A stretch of 37,735 nt of DNA, from the NCBI GenBank assembly GCA_049318165.1, contig JBMOGW010000003.1:1-37735 (forward strand), written 5' to 3'. A program made the translations under genes and the position numbers. Under the pieces are notes generated by a model. The model saw only the letters and a program-made list of their open reading frames with translations. It searched no databases and was not told where the DNA came from. Shown one piece after another: positions 1 to 6,856 of this stretch (within the stretch, counting starts at the first letter, position 1; each line of letters starts with the position of its first letter). The DNA comes from UBA668 sp049318165. Its GTDB lineage: Bacteria > Actinomycetota > Acidimicrobiia > Acidimicrobiales > Ilumatobacteraceae.

Positions 1-539
1 ACCTGGCAGGTGACGTTGTAGAACGTGGCTGCGCCGGAGAGCGACGCGAAGATCTTGCGGCCGGTGACCAGCCAGCCGCCGTCGACGGGTACCGCCTTGG
101 TGGCGACGCCGGACGTGGCGCCGGGCGCGAGGCCCTCGGAGAACGGCTGACTGTGGATGTCGCCGCGTTCGATGACACCGCGGTACATCGCGGCGCGGAT
201 CGCTTCGTGTCGTTCGCGCTGCTCGGGTGTCATGTCCAGCAGGTCGGCCACCTGACCGGTCCACAGCATCGTGGCGTTGTGCATGTTGAAGGTCAGTCCG
301 GTGGCACCGCAGTGGCGGCCGATCTCCTCGCTCACGCGCACGTAGTCGGCGTAGCTGGCGCCGCAGCCGCCGTACTGCGTGGGGACGCACACGCCGAGGA
401 GACCGTTGGTGCGGAAGTCGGCGAAGTTCTCGAACGGGAAGCTCGCCTGAAGGTCGTACTTCACGGCGCGTTCCTTCATCGCCGGCCCCATGGCCCGCAC
501 GAGGCCCACCATCTCGTCGCGCGTCGTCGCTGCAGTCAT
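1..539 (-). CDS. acyl-CoA dehydrogenase family protein (3' part cut off by window edge)
   Basis: The first 179 residues of a flavin-dependent acyl-CoA dehydrogenase, which would oxidise an acyl-CoA thioester to its enoyl form in the cytoplasm. Seen: an N-terminal helical domain with the family's typical LLGVCVPTQYGG stretch, followed by a VRVSEEIGRHCGATGL helix, then SQPFSE and GGWLVTGRKIFAS, which match the FAD/substrate-binding middle domain. The start ATG at 539 is chosen because it follows a TTGACA-N17-TCGGAT promoter by seven bases, as in leaderless actinobacterial transcripts. It is divergent from the hydrolase/dioxygenase pair and shares its regulatory region. The C-terminal catalytic base lies outside the window, so substrate class cannot be told; it could also be one of the acyl-CoA dehydrogenase-like monooxygenases. 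Confidence 0.9.
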   Translation of the reverse strand, partial: MTAATTRDEMVGLVRAMGPAMKERAVKYDLQASFPFENFADFRTNGLLGVCVPTQYGGCGASYADYVRVSEEIGRHCGATGLTFNMHNATMLWTGQVADLLDMTPEQRERHEAIRAAMYRGVIERGDIHSQPFSEGLAPGATSGVATKAVPVDGGWLVTGRKIFASLSGAATFYNVTCQ

Positions 540-546
540 GGGCGCG

Positions 547-598
547 ATCCGACCACAGGCGGGTTTGTTTGTCAACGGTGTTGACGAATTGGTTGACA
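547..598. promoter_or_regulatory. divergent promoters with palindromic operator
   Basis: The short gap between two divergent genes holds a perfect inverted repeat GTCAA-CGGTG-TTGAC at 571-585. Its left arm is part of the leftward -35 box (TTGACA, 575 to 570), with a leftward -10 TCGGAT at 552-547. A second GTTGAC at 592-597 lies in the rightward -35 (TTGACA, 593-598), followed 18 bases on by CAGACT. Both start codons are about seven bases past their -10, so both mRNAs are probably leaderless. A repressor bound to the palindrome would cover the leftward -35 and sit just upstream of the rightward one. The regulator is not in the window. Confidence 0.6.
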
Positions 599-628
599 CT
601 CTGCCGAACGCCTGGTCAGACTGTGCGA

Positions 629-1432
629 ATGCCGGTGGCCCACGACGACGAGCGCGACGGCTTCGCCTGGCGCGAAGCCGGCCAGGGCAGCCTCGTCGTG
701 CTGTTCCACGGGCTCGGCGGCAGCCGGGTCTCGTGGGACCCGCAGGTGACCGGCCTGGGCACGACACGCCGGGTGGCGGCGTGGGACATGCCCGGCTACG
801 GCGGGTCCACTCCCCTCCCCGACGATCCGCTGACGTTCCGGGCGATCGCTGCAGCAGCGGCGCGTTGGATCAGCGTGCTCGACGACGGGCCGGCGCACGT
901 CGTCGGCATCTCGATGGGCGGCATGGTGGCCCAGTACCTCGCAGCGTGGCACCCCGCCTCGGTGCGCTCGCTGACGCTGCTGTCCACCAGCCCGGCATTC
1001 GGACTGGACGGCACCGACCCGGCCGAATGGCGCGCCGCCCGCCTGGCCCCGCTCGACCAGGGCCTGCAACCCGCCGACTACGCCGACCGCGTCGTCCGCG
1101 CTCTCGCCGCACCCGACATCACCGACGAAGCCTTCGAGTCGCAACGCGCCGCGATGACGCGGGTGCCCGCCGCTGCGCTGCGTCGCAGCATCGACTGCAT
1201 CCTCACCCACGACACGCGCCTGCTGTTGGCGTTGATCGTCGCTCCCGCGTTGGTGATGGTGGGTGCACTCGACCGCGAGACGCCGCTCGCCTACGCCGAA
1301 CGACTCGCCGCCGACCTGCCGTCGGCCACGCTGGAGGTGGTGCCCGATGCCGGGCACCTACTGAACGCGGAGGCCCCCGACGTCGTGAACGCTGCCATCA
1401 CCCGACATCTCGACCGCGTGGAGTCCACATGA
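629..1432 (+). CDS. alpha/beta hydrolase, candidate N-formylmaleamate deformylase
   Basis: A 267-residue alpha/beta-hydrolase. Seen: oxyanion region VLFHGLGGSRVSW, nucleophile elbow GISMGG with Ser95, acid in GALDRE (Asp215) and base in DAGHLL (His243), a complete triad. The gene overlaps the NicX-like dioxygenase gene by ATGA, so the two are translationally coupled. In the maleamate pathway NicX opens 2,5-dihydroxypyridine to N-formylmaleamate and the alpha/beta hydrolase NicD (of almost the same length) removes the formyl group; the coupling makes that the preferred guess. By sequence alone it could equally be a 3-oxoadipate enol-lactonase-like enzyme. ATG at 629 is preferred over an in-frame TTG at 569, because 569 lies within the promoter/operator. 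Confidence 0.8.
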   Translation: MPVAHDDERDGFAWREAGQGSLVVLFHGLGGSRVSWDPQVTGLGTTRRVAAWDMPGYGGSTPLPDDPLTFRAIAAAAARWISVLDDGPAHVVGISMGGMVAQYLAAWHPASVRSLTLLSTSPAFGLDGTDPAEWRAARLAPLDQGLQPADYADRVVRALAAPDITDEAFESQRAAMTRVPAAALRRSIDCILTHDTRLLLALIVAPALVMVGALDRETPLAYAERLAADLPSATLEVVPDAGHLLNAEAPDVVNAAITRHLDRVEST

Positions 1433-2484
1433 CCCAGTCCCTCACCGAGTGGCGCTTCATCCGCGCCTTCGCTGCCCATTTCACCCGTTGCGGGCTGCAC
1501 GCGGGCGAGACCGTCGCGCTGCTCAGCGAGTCGCAGAGCCGTCCGTCACTGGTCGAGACCGCTCGGCTCGCCGCGCAGTCCCTCGGCGCCCAGGTGTTCG
1601 ACGTCGTCGTGCCCACGCCGGCATCGGTGCATGCGGTGCCGATCCGCTCGACCGGGGCCTCGCAGGCGATCCAGGGCAACGAGGCCGTCCTTGCCGCCCT
1701 GGTGCACAGCGACCTGGTGATCGACTGCACGGTGGAGGGCCTGCTGCACGCACCCGAGCTCGGGCGCATCCTCGGCGGCCGGGCCCGGGTGTTGATGATC
1801 TCCAACGAGCACCCGGAGGTGTTCGAGCGCCTGCCGTGGGATGACGACCTGCCTCGTCGCGTCGCCCTCGGTCACGACTGGCTGCGCCAGGCGTCCGTGC
1901 TGCGCGCCGTCAGCGACGCCGGCACCGACCTGTCGGTGCAGCTCGCGGGAGGCTTCACGGCCGGCTCCACCGGGCTCACCGACGGACCGGGTTCGATCGC
2001 GCACTGGCCGGGCGGATTGGTGCTCACCTTCCCCGCGGCGCACCGCGTGCAGGGCACGATCGTGCTCGCCCCCGGTGACATGAACCTGACGTTCAACCGG
2101 CTGATCGAAGCTCCGGTGACGCTGCACATCGAGGACGACCACATCGTCGAGATCGGCGGCGACGGCACCGACGCGATCCTTTTCCGTTCGTACCTGTCGG
2201 CCTTCGGCGATCGCGAGAGCTACGCCACCAGCCACGTCGGCTGGGGCATGAACCCGGACGCCCGATGGGATGCGGCGCAGCTGTACGACCGCCGCGAGAC
2301 GTGGGGCACCGAGGCGCGCGCCTACGCCGGCAACTTCCTGTACTCGACGGGCGCCAACGAGACCGCGGGCCGCTTCACCGCCGGCCACTTCGACCTGCCG
2401 ATGCGCGAGCACACGGTGCTGCTCGACGACCGCGTCGTCGTCGACCGCGGCGTCCTCTGCCCCGAGCTGTCCCGCAGAACGTGA
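1429..2484 (+). CDS. nicX: NicX-like 2,5-dihydroxypyridine 5,6-dioxygenase
   Basis: A 351-residue protein matching, over its full length, the NicX family of extradiol-type Fe(II) dioxygenases, which have the fold of M29 aminopeptidases and are often misannotated as leucyl aminopeptidase. NicX cleaves 2,5-dihydroxypyridine to N-formylmaleamate in aerobic nicotinate breakdown. Seen: SHVGWG with His269, the ARAYAGNFLYSTGAN block, and GHFDLP with His320 and Asp322. In Pseudomonas putida NicX the corresponding motifs (SHIGWG and CHLDIP) supply the two His and one Asp iron ligands, so the metal site is intact. The start overlaps the hydrolase stop (ATGA). No nicotinate hydroxylase, maleamate amidase or maleate isomerase gene is visible, so the physiological substrate may be another hydroxypyridine. 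Confidence 0.75.
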   Translation: MTQSLTEWRFIRAFAAHFTRCGLHAGETVALLSESQSRPSLVETARLAAQSLGAQVFDVVVPTPASVHAVPIRSTGASQAIQGNEAVLAALVHSDLVIDCTVEGLLHAPELGRILGGRARVLMISNEHPEVFERLPWDDDLPRRVALGHDWLRQASVLRAVSDAGTDLSVQLAGGFTAGSTGLTDGPGSIAHWPGGLVLTFPAAHRVQGTIVLAPGDMNLTFNRLIEAPVTLHIEDDHIVEIGGDGTDAILFRSYLSAFGDRESYATSHVGWGMNPDARWDAAQLYDRRETWGTEARAYAGNFLYSTGANETAGRFTAGHFDLPMREHTVLLDDRVVVDRGVLCPELSRRT

Positions 2485-2493
2485 GTTCGGCGG

Positions 2494-3405
2494 TCAGCCC
2501 AGCAGGGCCAGGACGCCGCCGAGCCACTCGATGGACTCGGTGGTGATCGGATCGACCACCAGCTGCAGGTGGTCGGCACCGGCCTCGCCGAACGCCACGA
2601 GCGCCGCGGCGACCTCCGCGTGGGTGCCCTCGACGGGGCGCACGCCCTCCGCGGCAAGGTCGCCCATCGTCCGGCCGACACCGCCGGGCGTGCGGACGTA
2701 CACGCACGCCGTGGCCTCCACGTCGTCGGGATCACGGCCGGCCTGCTCGGTGCGGCGGCGCACGTCGGCCACCACATCGGCCAGTCCCTCAGGCGTGTTG
2801 CCGAAGATGCTCCACCACACGTTCCAGGCGTGCACGTGGGGCAAGGTGATCGACAACATGCGCGGGCTGTTCGAGCCGACCATCACCAGCGGACCGCCGG
2901 GGCGTGACGGCGGCGGGTCGATCAGACACCGGTCGTAGTGATGGAACTCGCCGTCGTGGGTGACGGTCTCGCCCGCCAACAGGCGGCGCAGCACGCCGAA
3001 CGCCTCCTCGAAGCGGTCGACGCGCCGGTCGTACGGCAGGCCGAAGGCGTCGTACTCACGCCGGTTCCATCCGGCGCCGACGCCGAGCACCAGTCGCCCG
3101 TCGGAGATCGCGTCGATCGTCGCGGCCATCTTGGCGATCATCGCCGGGTCGTGGAACCCGAGCGACGACACCAGCGAACCGATCTGCACCCGTTGCGTGG
3201 CGGTGGCCAGCGCGGCGAGCGACGTGTACACCTCCCACGGGCCACGTGAGGTGCCGTCGGGCAGGTCGTACAGCAGGTGATCGCCGAGCCAGAGCGAGTC
3301 GAAGCCGACCGTCTCCGCAGTACGGGCCATGTGCAGCAGCTCGGGCCACGGCACCCGGCGCTCCACTTCGGGGAGCTGGATGCCGATCTGCAGCGGTCGC
3401 GCCAT
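2494..3405 (-). CDS. LLM class (F420-dependent type) oxidoreductase
   Basis: A 303-residue luciferase-like monooxygenase-superfamily protein with a TIM barrel. Seen: the N-terminal strand LQIGIQLPE, the barrel motif FDSLWLGDHLLYDLP, the SDGRLVLGVGAGWNRREYDAFG block and VMVGSNSPRML. These blocks are typical of actinobacterial members that use cofactor F420 or FMN; which cofactor and which substrate cannot be read here. ATG at 3405 lies two bases after the stop of the SHOCT-domain gene, so the two are probably cotranscribed. It converges on the nicX-like gene with nine bases between stop codons. It is not a close copy of the second LLM protein at 25904. Confidence 0.88.
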   Translation of the reverse strand: MARPLQIGIQLPEVERRVPWPELLHMARTAETVGFDSLWLGDHLLYDLPDGTSRGPWEVYTSLAALATATQRVQIGSLVSSLGFHDPAMIAKMAATIDAISDGRLVLGVGAGWNRREYDAFGLPYDRRVDRFEEAFGVLRRLLAGETVTHDGEFHHYDRCLIDPPPSRPGGPLVMVGSNSPRMLSITLPHVHAWNVWWSIFGNTPEGLADVVADVRRRTEQAGRDPDDVEATACVYVRTPGGVGRTMGDLAAEGVRPVEGTHAEVAAALVAFGEAGADHLQLVVDPITTESIEWLGGVLALLG

Positions 3406-3407
3406 GG

Positions 3408-3716
3408 TCAGGCGGTCGGTGCCGGCACGTCCTCGCCGCGCAATGTGGCGAGGAGCACCTTGTAGTCCTCGGGCGACACCTCGCCACGGGCGAGACGCTC
3501 GGCGAGGATCGTTTCGGCGCCGGCGGTGGCCGACGGGGCGGGAGCGGCGGTGGACGAGGCAACGGCCTTCGACGCCGAACGGGAGCGGAACGCCCACACG
3601 ATCAGCCCGATGACGGCGCCGATGATCACGAGGCCGCACAGGAACAGGAACGGATGGGCGCCACCACGGCCACCGTGCATGCCGCGGTTGCCGAACTCGA
3701 TCAGTGCGTGTGTCAT
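3408..3716 (-). CDS. small membrane protein with C-terminal SHOCT domain
   Basis: A 102-residue protein. Seen: a Gly/His-rich N-terminus, one membrane helix at about residues 21-42 (PFLFLCGLVIIGAVIGLIVW), an Ala/Ser/Pro linker, and a C-terminal SHOCT motif (ILAERLARGEVSPEDYKVLL). SHOCT domains are short two-helix modules found at the ends of many small bacterial membrane proteins, thought to help oligomerisation; there is no enzymatic function. The start is the ATG at 3716, six bases after a TACGGT -10 box. A tandem 11-base repeat lies just upstream of the -35 position, suggesting control by a response regulator. Confidence 0.85.
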   Translation of the reverse strand: MTHALIEFGNRGMHGGRGGAHPFLFLCGLVIIGAVIGLIVWAFRSRSASKAVASSTAAPAPSATAGAETILAERLARGEVSPEDYKVLLATLRGEDVPAPTA

Positions 3717-3757
3717 GAGGACACCGTACTGGCGGCCGGCGGCGCCCTGCCCGGCAG

Positions 3758-3779
3758 ACGGATGAGAATCAGGTGAGAA
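3758..3779 (-). promoter_or_regulatory. tandem 11-base direct repeat upstream of the SHOCT gene
   Basis: Reading the minus strand, TTCTCACCTGA is followed directly by TTCTCATCCGT, two 11-base units that share TTCTCA, a C and a G. One-turn spacing is the usual geometry of OmpR/PhoB-family response regulator sites. The repeat ends about seven bases upstream of the expected -35 of the TACGGT promoter (3728-3723), a normal place for an activator. No regulator gene is near. Confidence 0.45.
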
Positions 3780-3793
3780 CTCGGCGGCCCAGC

Positions 3794-6136
3794 TCAGCCA
3801 CCCAGCGCGGACGCCAACATCGCGTCGACGTACGGCGCGAGGAACGCGGATGCGGTGGCAGTGAGGTGGCTGTTGTCGCGGTACATCAGCACGTTGCCCA
3901 CCACGACGGGGCAGTACTGGTCGGTGCACATCCAGTCGCTCGTCGGCACGAACGAGGCGTCGTACTTCGCGGCGATGTCGCGCTCGACGGCGAGTCGGCC
4001 GGTTCGCACCGCGGCGTCACGGCTGCTGATGCAGTTCGCCACGCCGGTGATGTTGCCGGCCACGCAGCTCGGCACGTCTGACGTCGGCGTGGCCGAGTCG
4101 CCGAGGACGATCACCTTGCCGGCACTCGGGCGCAGCTTCGACATGGTGAGGTCGAGGCCTTCGCGCCACACATCGTCCGGGTTGCGTCCGACGGCCGCGC
4201 CGACCTGTTTGTAGCGGTACGCCGACATCACCACCAGGTCGGGCCGCAGCGACGCCATCTGCTGGATGACCGCAGCGCGCCAGGCGCCGCAGTCGGTGCC
4301 GTTGGGGTCCTGGGACGTCGGGATCTCCGCAGTCGGACACGCCTTCTTCACGTGCAGCAGCAGCCGCCACCCGTGCTGAGCCGCCGCCTGGTGCATGGCC
4401 GGCATCCATTGCGCAGCGTGCGAGTCGCCGAACAGCACGATGGTGGTGGCGCCGTTGGCGTCGCCGTAGATGCATTGCTTCGGCTCGTTCTCGCCGGGGT
4501 CGAGGATGCAGCCGTTGTCGTAGATCGACGGCAGGTCGCCACGCGCCCGGGCGAGGCTGGGCGACAGGTTGCTCGGCACCTTCGACGTCTGCACGCCGGC
4601 CTCCAGCGTCGGCAGGTTGGCCTGCACCAGTCCCGCAAGGCTTGCCGGGTTGTCCTTGGACGCGTCGGCGACGGGCGCCGGAGGCACCGTGGCCGTGGTG
4701 GTCGGCGCGACCGTGGTGCCCGGCGCCGTGGTGTCGCCGCCGGCCGGGGTCGAGCCGGCGACCGTGGATGGCGGCGGTGCCGGTGCCAGCGTGGTGGTCA
4801 CCTGGCCGACGAGTGTCGGGGTGGCCGCCTCCACGCCGGCATCCAACTGCGGTGGGTTGTTCAGCATCAGCGCCGCGGCACCGACGCCGATCACCGCGAT
4901 CCAGCCGCCCATCACCAGGCTGCGCGCCGGGTTCGCCGACAGCGACCGTGAATGACGCACCGGGTTCTCGACGAAGTGGTAGCTGATCGCGGCCAGCACC
5001 ACGCTGAGCACGAGCAGCAGCACTCGCGTCGTCGCAGGTAGCGGCCCCCACTCGCGGTCGGCGAGGATGAGGATCGGGAAGTGCCACAGATAGATGGCGT
5101 ACGAGCGCGCGCCGATCCATTGCAGCGGCTTGGCGCGCAGGATCACGAAGGGCCCGTTGGCGCGGGCGTCGCCGGCGTTGATGATCAACGCAGTCGCGAG
5201 CACGGGCAGCACTGCCACCCAACCGGGGAAGTGGGTGTCGCCGTCGATCAGCAGCGCGGTGGCGACGATGACCACCAGGCCCGCCCAGCCCAGGGTGCCG
5301 CGCAGTCGTCGGGGCATCGCGAGGATCGAGCCGCCGACCAGCGCCAGCATCGCACCGGTCAGCAGTTCCCAGGCGCGTGCAGGGAGCATGAAGAACGCCC
5401 ACGGTTGCAGGTGGGTCGTCCACCAGACGCACAGTCCGAGCGACACGGCCCACGCGACGCCGAGCACGCCCATCAGGCCTCGCCGGGTCAACCGCAGGCC
5501 GCGCACGAGCAGCAACAGCAGCCCCGGCCAGATCAGGTAGAACTGCTCCTCCACCGCCAGCGACCAGAAGTGCAGCAGCGGCGAGGGCGGGAGCTGCGAC
5601 GCCAGGTAGTCGGTGCCGACGTGGGCGAAGCGGATGTTGATGACGAACGCACACGCGGCAAGCGCGTCACGTGCCAGTTCGGCCTGGGACAGGCCGTCCA
5701 GCACCACCCGCCCGGCCAGCAGGGTGAACAACAGCACGAGCCCGGATGCCGGCAGCAGGCGCCGCGCCCGGCGGGCCCAGAAGTTCGTCAGCGACACCGT
5801 GCCGCTCGAGGACAGTTCACGCAGCAGCAGCGACGTGATCAGGAAGCCGGAGAGGACGAAGAAGACGTCGACACCGATGAACCCGCCACCGGCCCAGGCG
5901 AACTCGGCGTGGTACACCAGCACCAGCAGGACAGCGACCGCGCGCAGGCCCTCGATGTCGGGCCGGAACGCGGTGGAAGGCGCCGGGCCTGCCAACACCG
6001 GAAGGTCACCCTGCGAGGTGTCCTTCGGTGAACTGGCAGGCTCGACGCCTTCCATGTTCCGGTTCCAGTCGCCCTTGTTGACCCACCACCACGCGATCAG
6101 TGCCGAGAAGGCCGCACCGACCAGGAGGGTTTCCAC
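3794..6136 (-). CDS. OafA/YrhL-type acyltransferase with C-terminal SGNH domain
   Basis: A 780-residue inner-membrane protein that would transfer acyl groups (typically acetyl) onto a surface glycan. Seen: an extra N-terminal membrane helix, then an acyltransferase-3 domain from about residue 58 (RPDIEGLRAVAVL, His76; FIGVDVFFVLSGFLI; FWARRARRLLP; HFWSLAVEEQFYLIWP) with about ten membrane helices to residue 415, a long Thr/Pro/Ala-rich linker (about 430-500), and an SGNH hydrolase-like domain with the GDSH nucleophile at Ser572 and DNSH near His757. This is the arrangement of the peptidoglycan and lipopolysaccharide O-acetyltransferases. The GTG start at 6136 follows a TAGCGT -10 box by eight bases. 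The acceptor glycan is unknown. Confidence 0.92.
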   Translation of the reverse strand: METLLVGAAFSALIAWWWVNKGDWNRNMEGVEPASSPKDTSQGDLPVLAGPAPSTAFRPDIEGLRAVAVLLVLVYHAEFAWAGGGFIGVDVFFVLSGFLITSLLLRELSSSGTVSLTNFWARRARRLLPASGLVLLFTLLAGRVVLDGLSQAELARDALAACAFVINIRFAHVGTDYLASQLPPSPLLHFWSLAVEEQFYLIWPGLLLLLVRGLRLTRRGLMGVLGVAWAVSLGLCVWWTTHLQPWAFFMLPARAWELLTGAMLALVGGSILAMPRRLRGTLGWAGLVVIVATALLIDGDTHFPGWVAVLPVLATALIINAGDARANGPFVILRAKPLQWIGARSYAIYLWHFPILILADREWGPLPATTRVLLLVLSVVLAAISYHFVENPVRHSRSLSANPARSLVMGGWIAVIGVGAAALMLNNPPQLDAGVEAATPTLVGQVTTTLAPAPPPSTVAGSTPAGGDTTAPGTTVAPTTTATVPPAPVADASKDNPASLAGLVQANLPTLEAGVQTSKVPSNLSPSLARARGDLPSIYDNGCILDPGENEPKQCIYGDANGATTIVLFGDSHAAQWMPAMHQAAAQHGWRLLLHVKKACPTAEIPTSQDPNGTDCGAWRAAVIQQMASLRPDLVVMSAYRYKQVGAAVGRNPDDVWREGLDLTMSKLRPSAGKVIVLGDSATPTSDVPSCVAGNITGVANCISSRDAAVRTGRLAVERDIAAKYDASFVPTSDWMCTDQYCPVVVGNVLMYRDNSHLTATASAFLAPYVDAMLASALGG

Positions 6137-6175
6137 GAGCGGCGACGCTAGTGGATGAGCGAGTCTCCGCTCAGG

Positions 6176-6856
6176 TCACGTGGCGGTTGCCGTGCGCACC
6201 GTGCGGTGCTTCCACACGATCCCGCCGCGCATGCCCAGCACCCACAGCACGATCACTGCATCCATCGCCAGCAGCAGCTTGAAGGACAGCCAGAGCGCAC
6301 TGAAGTGTGCCGTCCGGGTGGCCTCGATGGCCTTGCAGGTGGGGTCGCAGGTGGAGGAACCGACGAGCACCGGGGTGGTGCCGTCGACGCGGTAGAGCGG
6401 GTGACGGAGGTGACCTGACAGCTTGATGTGACGCACCTGCAGGACGTAGTCGTACAGGGCGCTCAAGCCGGTGTGGGCCATGCCCACGACGACACTGGTG
6501 ACCACGATCAGACCGACCGCCGTCCAGAGCCGCACCGCCGGCCGGCTGCCCTCCCCCGCCAGGCGGCGGGAGAGGTACAGCACGGCGACGATGGCGATCG
6601 CGTAGATGGGGACCATCATCAGCGCGTTCGTGACCCAGCGCTCGAACGGCGGGGACAGCCGCTCGATGGCGCCGACGGTGACCTGCGTCGAGGTGAGCAG
6701 AAAGCCGTTGGCGAAGGCCAGCAGGACGGCGAACAGGCCGACGCTCCACCAGCTGACGTCGAGCCGGTCCAGCGAGGCCGCGATGCGGGCCCGCCGGGTG
6801 GTGTCGGCCGTCGAGCCGGCGAGGCTCGTGCCGTTCGGGGCGAGGACGGCGCTCAC
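6176..6856 (-). CDS. four-helix membrane protein of unknown function, coupled to the multicopper oxidase
   Basis: A 226-residue protein that I do not recognise. Seen: four predicted membrane helices (near residues 36-56, 77-98, 107-130 and 189-210), a polar loop between helices 3 and 4 with an SSTCDPTC motif that could form a disulphide or bind metal, and several His residues in the same loop (RHIKLSGHLRHPL). The gene starts with GTG at 6856, overlapping the stop of the multicopper oxidase gene (GTGA), so its translation depends on that gene. The coupling suggests a membrane partner for the exported oxidase, for example an anchor or electron donor, but that is inference only. Confidence 0.8.
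   Translation of the reverse strand: MSAVLAPNGTSLAGSTADTTRRARIAASLDRLDVSWWSVGLFAVLLAFANGFLLTSTQVTVGAIERLSPPFERWVTNALMMVPIYAIAIVAVLYLSRRLAGEGSRPAVRLWTAVGLIVVTSVVVGMAHTGLSALYDYVLQVRHIKLSGHLRHPLYRVDGTTPVLVGSSTCDPTCKAIEATRTAHFSALWLSFKLLLAMDAVIVLWVLGMRGGIVWKHRTVRTATAT

Noticed and set aside
569..628. TTG-start extension of the alpha/beta hydrolase
   Set aside because: It overlaps the operator and both promoters, and the added residues match nothing in the family.
490..2484. A single 664-residue open frame across the hydrolase and dioxygenase region
   Set aside because: Its first 313 residues are an out-of-frame, Arg/Pro-rich reading of the hydrolase gene; only the part from 1429 matches a known family.
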